From positions 10,180,899 through 10,244,898 of the forward strand of contig CM055275.1 of NCBI GenBank assembly GCA_029237695.1: 64,000 nt of DNA, given 5' to 3'. A program made the translations under genes and the position numbers. The stretch comes from Conchocele bisecta (taxonomy: Eukaryota > Mollusca > Bivalvia > Lucinida > Thyasiridae). This document shows, piece by piece, positions 33,640 through 44,687 of this stretch. Numbering within the stretch: the stretch's first letter is position 1; every line of letters begins with the position of its first letter. A model generated the notes under the pieces. It was not told the origin of the DNA, did not search any database, and saw nothing but the letters and a program-made list of their open reading frames with translations.

Positions 33640-35660
33640 TTAACTAAGTGTTTGCAAGTTCTCTATACCCGCTCAGAAAATGACGTCGAGCATGAATGTG
33701 TTCGTAGACTAGTAGACTCCGCAGCTGATGATGTTGGGTTTAATGTTACACGATGTAAAGTTTAGTTTGGAAAACAACTGTGTTTATATGGTTTGGGATA
33801 AAAATGTCAGACGGGAAGAGGACAAGTGATTGAAGTTCTAAATAGGTTTAGACATTCAATAAGTTATCACACAATTGAGAGAGACCATAGAAACACAGCT
33901 GGCATCTGAAATAGTTCGTCGCCATCAGGCAACCCCAGTTGGTATGACTAAGATGGTCGACTGTTCGCAAGTTTAGTATGGGACAATTATGATGAGAAGG
34001 CAGAGACACTTTCGGGTGGCGGAACATTACACGATACAGTATGCATATGCTATCAACATGTAATGAGCGAGAATGAACAGTTCAAAAGGGCAGAAGTAGT
34101 CGAAGCGGGTAACCCAAACACAAACACCCACTGTCAAAAGGATGTCGAAACTAGAAGTATTGAACCATATAGTTAGAAGCCAAAAATGTCATTATTTGAG
34201 TACAATGATATACAGAAAGCATCCACATCCGATGAATATGCAACAAGTGAAATTGCGTGATGGATTCTATAGGAATGAATGGCCTTTTTGTGGAATTTAT
34301 CGGGGTATAAACTTGGAAAAATCGCGGGAATACTGGACGAAGGCCGGAAGGCCTAGTCCAGTATTCCCGCGACTTTTCCAAGTTTATATCCCAGTTAAAT
34401 TCCACAAAAAGGCCATTCATTCCTTATAATTCCAGCATTTGAAATAAATTCATCAAGAAAATGTGTTTATTTTCCGTTTTCTTAAGAATTATTTTAACTG
34501 CGCCTCACGGTTACGGAAAGTAGTTCGGCGTGGGATATAAATTTTGGACAGAGACTTGCTACGAGCCAATCAAATGTTAGGGAATTGTGTAAATATTTTT
34601 GTGCTGGAATTATTGGTTGATGAATGATGTACTGAAGGAAAATATATCAATGTGGACAGGGTAGAATTGCTTGATTACAGGCTACCTCAGCAAATATATG
34701 CGTACATGGAAAACCTAAACATGCCACCAACACGTCTAGATGTGGTAGCCGAAACATTACGACGAGTTGCTGCCGAGTGCGGCGAGAAATACGCCGTTGT
34801 GACCTATGATTTGGCTGTTGCAAAACTGGCTGTACAGATACTAGCCGCTGAGTCTCGTCTATATGACAACATATTCATATGTTTTGGAGCGTTTCACATT
34901 TTATTAGCTTACTTTGCTGCATCTCATTGATGGTTCTGGAGGTCCCGAAATATGACAGGGGCAGATGTCCTTGCATCAGGTTCAGCAAAGTTTGCATCCT
35001 TTGCTAGCTGCCGCATTCCAACTGTTGCATTTCAAACGTTTCGTCGACAGTAGCTGGACAGTATCAAAACATATGCTCGAAACCATCACACTGTTGGGAA
35101 ACGAACCTTCACTTGAACGAATGACACAGATTGAATCAACAGATGATTATTTGCAGCTAATGAAGGAATATGAAGAGTATATCCAGGCGACTCTAGATGG
35201 CAAACATGGAAGAAGCACAGCTCGGTATTGGATGATATATATGAAACAAATGGGTATATATTACATCCTCGTTAGGGCATGTATAACAAACTATCTATCG
35301 ATTTTCATTCATGCTTTATGGAAGATGTGCAGTATTTTCTTAGCTGCAAACAGGCCAAATTATGCATGGTGGATGACCAGATACCATCTCAACTTATTAA
35401 ACGTGAACAATGCACATCCCGGGGTGAGGAAGACGTTAGAAGCCGGCGAAGCAAACCGAATCCAGTTGACCGGACCCCTGAAGGAAGCACCTGTGTGTTG
35501 GCAGATGGTTGCTATCGGATGAAATGGTTTGATGGCGATCAAATCCGCAGGTCCATTATTGATGTACCGACTCCTACTTCACTAGATGAAGAAACTGATG
35601 AAGCAGACATACATCAATCTGAAGAATCGGACAGTGATTCTGAACAAATGCGTTCTTAAT
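33640..35660 (+). pseudogene. Decayed member of a multicopy invertebrate protein family of unknown function
   Basis: Separate frames carry blocks I recognise from a large family of uncharacterised invertebrate proteins: 'DNYDEKAETLSGGGTLHD' (about 33982), 'NIFICFGAFHILLAYFAA' (about 34870), 'LHPLLAAAFQLLHFKRF', 'HGRSTARYWMIYMKQMG' and 'NRPNYAWWMTRYHLNLL', with a final acidic Asp/Glu/Ser tail near 35590-35655. The reading is broken by stops (for example after 'GGPEI' near 34955), by frameshifts near 34930 and 35440, and by a family F insertion at 34268-34613. The family's job is unknown to me. Its high copy number suggests a mobile origin. The traces may begin earlier, near 32.75 kb. Confidence 0.7.
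34268..34613 (+). mobile_element. Family F MITE inserted in the pseudogene
   Basis: The element is a full-length copy from 'ataggaatgaatggcctt' to 'gtgctggaattat'. Pseudogene sequence is present on both sides, so the insertion came after the gene copy arrived. Confidence 0.85.
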
Positions 35661-35865
35661 TAAAAGAAAATACGTTGAGTTTGAACGATACATCATCATT
35701 AGACAGCCCTCATAGTGAATCAAATTAGTCGCATTTCGGCCATCTGGGCCAGGAAAAGTCCACATTTCAATATGCTCTAATAGAGTGTGGCTATATTTCT
35801 GCATGTAGTATAACTATTGATACAATTACGTCGCTGCACGTTCGTATGTCATTTGATGTGTTTAG

Positions 35866-35988
35866 CCCCACCTCCCCCCACCCCACCCCACCCCACCCCC
35901 CCCCCCCCACCCCCCCCCGATATAGATGTGTTTAGCCCCCCCCCCCACCCACCCCACCCCACCCCCACCCCCCCACCCCCCCGATATA
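35866..35988 (+). repeat. C-rich low-complexity tract
   Basis: The tract is nearly pure C with interspersed A (CCCCA repeats), interrupted by two copies of 'gatatagatgtgtttagcc'-like text. It could form i-motif or triplex structures. ORFs through it (poly-Pro, or poly-Gly on the other strand) are artefacts. Confidence 0.9.
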
Positions 35989-36692
35989 CTGATATAACTG
36001 TTGTTTTATCAGTGGTACTTTGGGGAAATTGTTTTATGGATCTTTCGTCGCTTTCATATTGTTTATCTGTTGCGGCGTTATTTTTTATTGGGGGCTGTAT
36101 ACTGCCAATTGTGGACGGTGTTTTTTGTGACACGTTATCATATTTTCAACAACCTACTTATGTACTCGTGCCGTAGTTCGCTTAGGCTGATTCGTTTATT
36201 TTTAATTTCTTGCTCTTGGTCTCTTCAAATTGCATATCTCACAACTACTTCATTTTATTTTGGCGGCCATCCTGGATTCTGGGAAGTACACATTTACTTG
36301 GTTCAAATCGATATTGGTAAATTGTTTATATTCAACTGTGTAGTTATAGAGATACGTTTTTAATGCATCTACTTTGTATTTAACATAAAATCAACACACT
36401 GTACGATGCAATGTGTTTTAATGTTTCGCGGACTGTTATTTATTGTGGATGGGGTAGGGTTACATATCTTATAATATTTTCGCATTCGATCAACCAAGGG
36501 ACATAATTATTTCAACGCTGATTAGTGGATACATGTACGCAAAATTTAAATGTAGCAGACCTTACTTAATGTACGAAAGTATCAAGATATACAGTATTTT
36601 CTCGGAATAAAATCTCCTTTTTATGTAATTTGTTATCGGGGTGCTGGAAAGACGAATGCAATATGTGGCTGCGACTGGAGAAATGTAGAAAC

Positions 36693-37158
36693 AAAATAGC
36701 TACCCCGCTCCATACCTCTAACGAGGGTAGCAATTTAACCCCTTCTCCCTTGTAACACATGGAAGAGTGAAATTAACAATCGGTTATCCGGCGTGTTATC
36801 GATATAAAACTGCCCAAGCTGTATCAATAAATTATTAATTAAGAACATACACATGCAGAAATTGGTTATGTTGCCGTGTCAATGTGTTTATCTGACATTT
36901 ACATGTATATATTGTAAATTTGAAAGCTTCATAATATAGAGAAAAGTTGGCTTCCATGGGAAAATGATTTCCCTGTTCTGTTATGTTTGGCAATTTACTA
37001 GTTCTACATCAAAGATTATTTATTTAAATGTATACAATATACAGTTTACTAAATTTTGACATAACATCAACATGTTTGGTTATGCAATTCGGTTGCTCTC
37101 ATTTTTTGAATAAGTCAAATTGTAGCCGTAGATAACATATCGGAGGCGAATTATTGTA
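36693..37158. repeat. About 500-bp dispersed repeat, copy 2
   Basis: The copy matches 24265-24772 in the same orientation, from 'aatagctaccccgctcca' to 'acatatcggaggcgaatt', with small indels. Confidence 0.75.
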
Positions 37159-37246
37159 GCTAGAGAAATGGGGCTCATGACGGGTTCGGTGACCGCCGTG
37201 TAGATCCAGATTTGACTGTGCATTCGCCATTCCAGCAGTGAAACAT

Positions 37247-37651
37247 ACTGAGCCCACAGGGGACGTAGAATTATTGTTTTTGTTCCCTCAATTTAACAAT
37301 TCGTTCCCACGAAATAACAATTCGTTCACACGGGAACGAATTGTTAATTCGTGGGAACGAATTTCTATATCGTGGAAACGAATTGTTGAATCGAGGGAAC
37401 GAATTGTTAATTCGTGGGAACGAATTGTTATATCGTGGGAACGAATTGTTAAATCGAGAGAACGAATTGTTAAATCGAGAGAACGAATTGTTATATCGTG
37501 GGAACGAGTTGTCAATTCGAGGGAACGAATTTCCATTTCGTGGGAACGAATTGTTAAATCGAGGGAACGAATTGTTAAATTGAGGGAACGAATTGTTATT
37601 TCGTGGGAACGAATTAATATAAAACAATATATGTCCCCTGCGGGGCTCCGT
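37247..37651. mobile_element. Foldback element FB-1, copy with very unequal arms
   Basis: The left end is degenerate ('actgagcccacagggga') and the right end is good ('tcccctgcggggctccgt'). The left arm has about three 21-bp units and the right arm about 13, so arm length changes freely. The long ORFs on both strands come from the 21-bp period. Confidence 0.85.
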
Positions 37652-37665
37652 ACAAACAACTATCA

Positions 37666-37843
37666 CGAGTGTATACTGCCCTCCCAAGTCAAACTGCAGT
37701 ATCTGTTAAACTGCATACCATGATGCTATGCTGACCCTGTGCAATCATCCCCAAGTGGGGATGATTGCACAGGGTCAGCATAGCATCATAGTGCAGATAC
37801 TGCAGTTTAACAGATACTGCAGTTTGACTTGGGAGGGCAGTAT
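37666..37843. repeat. Long near-perfect hairpin
   Basis: The arms run from 'tatactgccctcccaagt' to 'acttgggagggcagtata' with centre 'catccccaagtggggatg'. The left arm lacks a few bases. It begins 15 bp after the FB-1 end. Confidence 0.8.
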
Positions 37844-38019
37844 AGATCGTAATCACAGGGGCGGATCCCGTATTTTGGGGAGTCCGGGTGCATGCCCCCC
37901 GTAAAGATTTTGAAATCTAGATGTCCGGAAATGCACTTTCCTGTGTTGTACGGGTGAAGCGAGTGCATTATACAATGGAACCTCATTAAACCGAATAATC
38001 TTGCGGCGACATCGATGTG

Positions 38020-38194
38020 TTAAAGGTACATGCCCGCTCAGTTGGCACAAAATGATGTTTATATCAGAGATATCATTTGAGACATGTTCGGGCACTCGTT
38101 ATTTGTAGAACGGGTGGAATAGGGACACAATTATACACTTATTTAATTCCTATAAAGAACAGTTTGTGCCTACTGAGTGGGCATGTACCTTTAA
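38020..38194 (+). mobile_element. Family C MITE, internally deleted
   Basis: TTAA-flanked ends 'ttaaaggtacatgcccgc' and 'gtgggcatgtacctttaa' enclose only 140 bp of interior. Confidence 0.8.
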
Positions 38195-38293
38195 ATTATG
38201 ACAGATTTCACTGTCAAATATCGCTGATGTTTATCAGTGTTCATGATTGCAATGCACACATGCATGTATTTCAGAGCTCTTACCACGGAATTG

Positions 38294-38362
38294 CAGTGGA
38301 ACATCTCTAAACCGGACACCCTGGGGACCTCCCAGGGTGTCCAGTTTAGAGAGGTTCCACTG
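38294..38362. mobile_element. Family H pogo-like hairpin MITE
   Basis: The hairpin has ends 'cagtggaacatctctaaa' and 'tttagagaggttccactg'. A 33-bp minimal relative lies at 38446-38478. The sequence around this site (a 'catgcatgtatttcagag' region) recurs in reverse near 46158-46230. Confidence 0.8.
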
Positions 38363-38559
38363 GATATATTGGAGGTTATTGAGATTGTGAGGTTGAGATT
38401 GATTATCTTGGATAGATGTATTTCCGTGCTGTTACATCTGAAATACAGTGAAACATCTCTAAAGAGAGGTTCCACTGTATCAACGTGACCCCGGTATGAC
38501 CCTGGAATGACCCTGTTGACCGCATCGTCGTCTTTTGTCTCACCCACATCCAAGGTGCA

Positions 38560-38982
38560 TTAATACGTGATAACAATGGCTGAAGTGTTTAAAGCGCACC
38601 CACTCCAAAGTAAGTATTTTTTATAGTTTCCTTAATATGCAACGGATTTTGATGAAATCTGGCGCAGCAAACGCGTCTTTATGAGTTGCATTTGGCGGTC
38701 TATGGACGTCTGCACATACTTATGTCGTTTTTGCGAAGAATCGATTTCCGTGTCGGTATTATATTACAGTAAATCGATTCTTCGCAAAAACGACAGAAGT
38801 TTGGGCCAAAGTACCGAGATCACCAAATGCAGCTTAACAAGACGCATTTGGTGCGCCAGATGTCATCAAAATCCTTTACATAATAAGGAAAATATAACAG
38901 AATACATACCTTGAATCGGAGGCGCTGCTGGAAGTTTCAGTAATTGTTGTTATTGTTGTAACCACGTGATCATACACCTTGA
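38560..38982. mobile_element. Family L MITE
   Basis: The inner arms are 'gcaacggattttgatgaa' and 'tcatcaaaatcctttaca', the core hairpin is 'gcgaagaatcgatttccg', and the right outer arm is 'ccacgtgatcatacacc'. Confidence 0.85.
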
Positions 38983-39214
38983 CATTGTGCCATAAAACAC
39001 GTTGGTTCTCAGACACGGGGTTTGCGGGATGGTGGATATTTTAAATATATTCGTTTGTTCGAGATGTTCATCTCTGACTTTTGTTCAAGTCGCCAGATGA
39101 ATATATGTTCTATAAAGTTACATGTACTATAACCCCTTTAGGCGTGAGAAATCACCAGCTTTTCGTCAGACAAGATTGGATATAACATATTCGTGCATGG
39201 TAGCGTTTCTTATT

Positions 39215-39510
39215 AATCGCGTGGCCAATTTACATGATGATTTTATTTCTCCATGACGAGTACACAGTACAAGTCATTTACAGTCCTGCATTGGTGCTCA
39301 CGAGCCAATTCCAACCGACTCCTTCGGTGTAAGAACTGGACCCGTGGCCGGATGTCTAGCATTCATACCGTCTTCGTGCAACCTGTTGCGCACGTTTTTT
39401 GGTAGATAGACACATTCCTGTTGTGTGTTGGAACCCCGTGACGAGCCGTGTTGCCGTTCGCTGTCGGATCCGGAGGGAAGTCTGATGTACCGATCCTGGC
39501 GCCCGTTTCA
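39215..39510 (-). pseudogene. Tc1/mariner-type transposase fragment, decayed
   Basis: On the minus strand one frame reads 'RIRQRTATRLVTGFQ' and a neighbouring frame 'KNVRNRLHEDGMNARHPATG' with 'GPVLTPKESVG', then 'RLELAREHQCRTVNDLY'. These blocks follow the order of the second helix-turn-helix and the start of the catalytic part in Tc1 transposases ('TVRNRLRE.GL.ARRP'). At least one frameshift separates them, and the first catalytic Asp region has decayed. No terminal repeats were found around it. Confidence 0.7.
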
Positions 39511-39544
39511 CTAAGCTTCGGTCTCGGTAGTGTTCGGACTGTGT

Positions 39545-39749
39545 GTCCAGAGCTCCAGTTAAGGTGCGTAATTTGATAAACTTTGGGGGCAATTTTGTTA
39601 TTTCTTCACCAAATTTGGCAAGTTGGGAGTGCTTTAGAATCGTCTCATTGAGACGATTCTAAAGAACTTGCATCTTACCTTTTTTGGTGAAGAACTAAGA
39701 AAAATACTTGAATATTTGGTCAAATTACGCATCTTGACTGGAGCTCTGG
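39545..39749. mobile_element. Family Z hairpin MITE (GAATCGTCTC core)
   Basis: The ends are 'agagctccagttaaggtg' and 'catcttgactggagctct'. The inner arms are 'gtgctttagaatcgtctc' and 'gagacgattctaaagaac'. The same core lies in the pogo-like element at 13.9 kb and, with variants, at 26.5, 48.2, 61.2 and 62.0 kb. Confidence 0.8.
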
Positions 39750-39990
39750 GGCCCGCTTCACTAAACTTTGTAGTACTAAAATGTTCGTAAGTGCAACATT
39801 ATGATAGTCTGTAAATTTTACATTAAAAATGTTTTATTGTAAACAATTATTGGATTTACATTTATTGAGCATAGGCTGCATATGCAGCCTATGCTCAATA
39901 AATGTAAATCCATCAATTGAAATTTCCAGATGATCGTAAATTTGTATGTACGAACATTTTAGTCGCACGAAGTTTAGTGAAACGGGCCCC
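39748..39990. mobile_element. Family A MITE
   Basis: The ends are 'ggggcccgcttcactaaa' and 'gtttagtgaaacgggccc', with a perfect centre 'gctgcatatgcagc'. It directly abuts family Z. A 30-bp fragment of the left end lies at 39501-39530. Confidence 0.85.
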
Positions 39991-39994
39991 TGGG

Positions 39995-40545
39995 CAGGAT
40001 GTGTAATGCGTCCCAAAAATTATTCGGAAAATGCTACCCCGCTCAAAACGGGCTAGAAACCCGGCTTGACAACTTCCCAGACATACAATAAGGTTGACAT
40101 TCCCTTACAACACGCACAAATGCATATGCTTGGGTGTACTAAGTGACTTTCATACATACCCATTATATTAATTATCGTGGCCATATTTTATGTTATGTCT
40201 GCGTTCATTTAATTAATTGAGCAGTGTAAAATGAAACACAATAATGCCCTTAGGAGACACGTATAACACTGTATTCTTATAACCTGCTGTTTTTTTTGCA
40301 CTGTGAAAATGTTTAATTTTTATTTAAAGTATTTTACAATTATGATTTTTTGCTCGATACAATTAAGAAGAAAGAGATTGTTGTATCTGGCGATAGTTTT
40401 GGCGGGAAATAAAATAGTTTTCACGTTCCACCAATCATATAATAAACATAGAAATACTATAACATGATATATGACAATGTACTTTCTGGATTGTTTGTAT
40501 CTTGTCACACCAATTATGATCATCCCAGACAAAAAGCGGCTTATT
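39995..40545. other. No gene recognised
   Basis: AT-rich sequence. A 'gctaccccgctcaaaac' motif near 40033 resembles the start of the 500-bp repeat at 24.27 kb. Nothing else was recognised. Confidence 0.5.
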
Positions 40546-40550
40546 GCCTT

Positions 40551-40792
40551 TTCAATTTAAAGATAAATTTATAAATTGTTATTATACTGAATTTATTACA
40601 TTATCACAGCCATTTTGGCTGTGATAATGTAATAAATTCAGTATAATAATTCTGCATACTTTTAATCATCAAATATATGCAGTCGTTAGTTCTATATAAC
40701 ATAATGCATTTCGGGGAAAATAAATGATTACTACCTCAAAGTATACTTTGCTAGATAAGTATACTTTGTAATTTTGGTGAAATCGGCTACTT
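40551..40792. mobile_element. Family B MITE, left end truncated
   Basis: The copy has the central hairpin 'cacagccattttggctgtg' and right arm 'agtatactttgctagata'. Confidence 0.8.
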
Positions 40793-40848
40793 GTTATCTC
40801 CAGATTTTTAATTCTTAATATTAATTTTAAATTTTTAATTCTTATCCG

Positions 40849-41114
40849 TACGTAGCCCCTCAGGGGACCTAGAATTCTTATTTTTATTAATTCGTTCCCA
40901 CAAAATAACAATTCGTTCCCTCAATTTAACAATTCGTTCCCACGAAATAACAATTCAGAGAACGAATTGTTAAATTGAGGGAACGAATTGTCATTTCGTG
41001 GGAACGAATTGTTAATTCGAGGGAGCTAATTGTTAAATTGAGGGAACGAATTGTCAAGTTATTTCTTGAGAACGAATTAATAAAAAAAATCCATGTCCCC
41101 TGCGGGGCTCCGTA
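40849..41114. mobile_element. Foldback element FB-1, short copy
   Basis: The ends are 'acgtagcccctcagggga' and 'tcccctgcggggctccgt'. The arms hold about three and five 21-bp units ('aacaattcgttccc' type). Confidence 0.8.
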
Positions 41115-41216
41115 GATGCGGGCATACATTGTTCGCCATATAATATGTGGATCAACATTTAGATAGTTAATATATATGCTGCAGGAGTCAGCTAGCTGAC
41201 CAGTGGCCGAACTCAT

Positions 41217-41508
41217 CAAAATTGCAAAATATACTTATCTAGCAAAGTATACTTTGAGGGAGTAATCATTTATTTTTCCCAAAATGCATTATTTCATATA
41301 GAACTAATGATTGCATATATTTGATGATTAAAAGTATGCAGAATTATTATACTGAATTTATTACATTATCACAGCCAAAATGGCTGTGATAATGTAATAA
41401 ATTCAGTATAATAAAAATTAATAAATTTATCCTTAAATTGAAAATTTCTCCCTCAAAGTATACTTTGCTAGAAAAGTATACATTGCAATGTTGGTGAAAT
41501 AGGCTACA
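41217..41508. mobile_element. Family B MITE, reverse orientation
   Basis: The copy is full length, with 'attgcaaaatatacttat' and 'gtatacattgcaatg' near the ends and centre 'cagccaaaatggctg'. It starts about 100 bp right of FB-1. Confidence 0.85.
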
Positions 41509-41689
41509 GGAGCTACACCGGTTTAAACTACAATACGTCCTGTTTTGTCACTGTGACGGACAAGCGACAGGTGTAACACGTCCACTATGATATATATCAC
41601 TACGCGGAACTATAAACTTTCCCAGGATATGGTTCATCTAAATCATTAGTGTGACATTTACAGATTTACTGTAGACCTTTCCTGACCAG

Positions 41690-41960
41690 TTTTCAAATGC
41701 AGGTATTTATTACACTCTTGTCTCAAGATAGACTAAATGTGCAAAACGTTTACAAAATTTACAATATTTGTCATAAATAAAGTCAAAAGTTGGTACATAA
41801 TATAATTCCGCATGTACTCTGAAAATTTCTTAAACTTTTGACGCCATTTACGGAAAATATTGTAAATTTTGCAAACGTTTTGCACATTTAGTAAACGTAT
41901 GTCATGAAATTACGCAGATGTCCAAAGTTAAAAAAAATCACATGGCATACACATCTCATA
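41690..41960. repeat. Imperfect inverted repeat
   Basis: Arms 'aaacgtttacaaaattta' and 'taaattttgcaaacgttt' are followed by 'atgtgcaaaacg' and its complement. It ends 'acgcagatgtccaaag', which recurs near 52540 and 19915. Confidence 0.65.
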
Positions 41961-42189
41961 TGTAAATAAACCCGCTACAGAACTTCTGAAGCCAAGTTAG
42001 ATGATCAGTACGGCTTCAATGAATAATTTGTGCTTATGCAGTAAGTAGAATCTAACATTTGTACTGATTTAATATGGTGCATATGTTAATTAAACTCGAA
42101 GACTTATCTCACACGAAAATCTGCTATGCCGAGTTTCGTATAAAGCCAATAAGTTCGCTTACTAAATATCATATCAAATCATCACTCAT

Positions 42190-42620
42190 CTAAGATGCTG
42201 GTTTAGATAAGCTCGGCTAAACGGATGAATTTTACTATTTCATCTCTGTTTTATAGTATCTGTATCCTTATCGTGATTATAGCTGAGAACCGGCCATTAT
42301 AACACATGGTCACAATAACAGCGCATTCTGTCATCGCGTTTAGCGAATAAAACGGGAATAAAAGGACAATCCATGTCAAAGTAGGTATATTTACATGTTT
42401 GTTATTGGTCTGTGCACGTTTTTAAACAGAACTGCGAGTTCTGTTTAAAAACGTGCACAGACCAATAATAAACATGTAAATATACCTACTTTGACATGGA
42501 TTGTCCTTTTATTCCCGTTATACACCGCACGCTACAAGGTGCTTGTAATATAAAGGACAGATGAAATAGTAAAAGTCATCCGTATAGCTGAGATTATCTA
42601 AGCTAGTAAGGTCTTATTTA
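42190..42620. repeat. Large foldback palindrome
   Basis: A perfect inner hairpin ('ggacaatccatgtcaaag' to 'ctttgacatggattgtcc', about 42367-42506) sits inside outer imperfect arms ('gatgaattttactatttc' and 'gaaatagtaaaagtcatc'). The inner palindrome is far less diverged than the outer, so two events or gene conversion are implied. Confidence 0.8.
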
Positions 42621-42772
42621 TACATGTAGTTCATTATTGACTGTATTGCGAACTGCATAGCCCCTAATCAACCTGCAATCAGCATTAATCATTCGGCTTA
42701 TATTTAAGTGTGGGAATTGGCTCGAATACGTTCCATACCCGGAAGCATTCGTGCGTATTTACTATTTATAGT

Positions 42773-43244
42773 ATAAGGTACATGCCCACTCAGTAGGCAC
42801 AAACTGTTCTTTATAGGAATTAAATAAGTGTATAATTGTTTCACTATTCTACCAGTTCTAACAATTACTAGTGCCCACTATATAGATATAATCATTTACT
42901 AATATTGCTTTTACTAATATCCGGCTATTTTAATATGCAAATGAGGCATGATATTAATACTAATTAAATGGTTCACCTGAACAAATAGTATTTTCGACGG
43001 ATTATATAGTATGATCATTGCACATCAAAAATAAATGCAGAGAATAAAATAATAATGTCCTTTAACAGTTTAGAGAAACACGGTTATCGCCCCTGATAAC
43101 AGTGTGGGAATTATCTGACATAAAATGTTTAATAATGCCAATCAACACGTGGCGTAACGGTTACAGAATGGCCAGAACATGTCTCAGATGATGTCTGTTA
43201 TATAAAGAACAGTTTGTGCCTACTGAGTGGGCATGCACCTTTAA
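42773..43244 (+). mobile_element. Family C MITE
   Basis: The element runs from 'aaggtacatgcccactca' to 'gtgggcatgcacctttaa'. The left TTAA has mutated to 'tata'. Confidence 0.75.
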
Positions 43245-43257
43245 GCTCGTTGACGGT

Positions 43258-43611
43258 TTTAAATATACATGCCCACTCAGGCCGTACGCAGGATTTTCCA
43301 TTGGGGGGTGCGTCAGGGGGGTGCGTCAGGGGCGAGCCCCATGTAGTGGCGCGAGTACGCTAGGGGGTACCCCCCTAGCGTACTCGCGCCACTACATGGG
43401 GCTCGCCTCTGACGCACCCCCCTGAAATTTGTTGAACCTAGATGCCTGATACACGCGCGTCACTATCAGTAAAATAAATAAAACTAAATGATTATATCTG
43501 TATAGCGAGCACTCGTAATTTTTAGAACTGGTGCAATAGTGACACAATTATACACTTATTTAATTCCTATAAAGAATATGGTGTGCCTACTGAGTGGACA
43601 TGTACCTTTAA
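43258..43611 (+). mobile_element. Family C MITE interrupted by family K
   Basis: The left end 'aaatatacatgcccactc' is followed at once by the family K start 'aggccgtacgcagg'. After K (about 43440) the family C text resumes ('gcgtcactatcagtaaaa') and ends 'gtggacatgtacctttaa'. K was the later insertion. Confidence 0.75.
43278..43440. mobile_element. Family K MITE, second copy
   Basis: The start is 'aggccgtacgcaggattt', with a perfect hairpin 'catgtagtggcgcgagta' to its complement, centred on 'tagggggtacccccct'. The right end has decayed. Confidence 0.75.
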
Positions 43612-43706
43612 TAAGAAACTCGGTAAAGCCTCGTTTCTTATGAAATCAGTAAACTCGCTTAATAAATATCATGTTAAATCGTCAGACCTCTGTGTAATGC
43701 ATTACT

Positions 43707-44190
43707 ACGGAGCCCAGCTTTTTTTATTAATTCGTTCCCACGAAATAAATATTCGTTCCCTCAATTTAACAATTCGTTCCCACGAAGTAACTATTCGTTC
43801 GCTCAATTTTAACAATTCGTTCCCACGAATTAACAATTCGTTCCCACGAAATAACAATTCGTTCCCTCAATTTAACAATTCGTTCCCACGAAATAACAAT
43901 TCGTTCCCACGGGAACGAATTGTTAATTCGTGTGCACGAATTGCTATATCGTGGGAACGAGTTGTTAATTCGAGGGAACGAATTGTTAAATTGAGGGAAC
44001 GAATAGTTATTTCATGGGAACGAATTAAATTAATTAAATTGAGGGAACGAATTGTCATTTCGTGGGAACAAATTGTTAATTCGAGGGAACGAATTGTTTA
44101 TTCGAGGGAACGAATTGTTAATTCGAGGGAACGAGGGAACGAATTAATTTTTAAAAAAAAACATGTCCCCTGCGGGGCTCCCTAGGATTA
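43707..44190. mobile_element. Foldback element FB-1, longest arms
   Basis: The ends are 'acggagcccagctttttt' and 'tcccctgcggggctcc'. About eight 21-bp units occur on the left and ten on the right, meeting at 'gttcccacgggaac'. The 200-codon ORF here is generated by the repeat and is not a gene. Confidence 0.85.
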
Positions 44191-44687
44191 CTGACTATTG
44201 CAACCGCGTAGCTCTTGATCAACCTGCGCGATAGCTCAGGCTGATCATGAGCGACGATGGTCGCAAAAGACATAAGCCCCTTTCTTCGGTACTCGCGATA
44301 GGTCAATCATTCCCAGTGAGCTGTCATGTTTATTAAATCAGTATTTATATCGCCGTCATAATACAACCATATATACCGCCCATTAATAAGGCAGTCATGA
44401 CATCAGTTGACCCGCCATAAATTATAAATTAACCGCCATGATATATTTACCTGGACGGTAATGAGTTGGCCTGTGAACACAGTAGTTATCAAAGAAACAA
44501 TAGTTACCATAGCAACTATAATTAGTAAACGAAATTTAGGGTGGTGGGGGCGTCCACCACCCCCCTCCCCACCCAAAAAAAATCGACGAGTAAAGATTTG
44601 TGTTGCTCTAAACTGCGCCAGAACGCAGGAAATGGGATGTAGATATCAAAAAGATACCGCACCCCCTAGAAGTCTCCAGTAGCCTAT

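Noticed and set aside
35817..36176. Pro-rich ORF and its Gly-rich antisense ORF
   Set aside because: They are created by the C-rich low-complexity tract.
36001..36363. 120-codon hydrophobic ORF
   Set aside because: AT-rich DNA gives Phe/Leu/Ile/Tyr-rich translations by chance. No start context or conserved feature was seen.
37238..37723. Long ORFs on both strands (161 and 138 codons) with NNSFPRF or NELLIRG repeats
   Set aside because: They are read-through of the 21-bp unit in the FB-1 foldback element. The same pattern appears at 14.4 and 43.7 kb.
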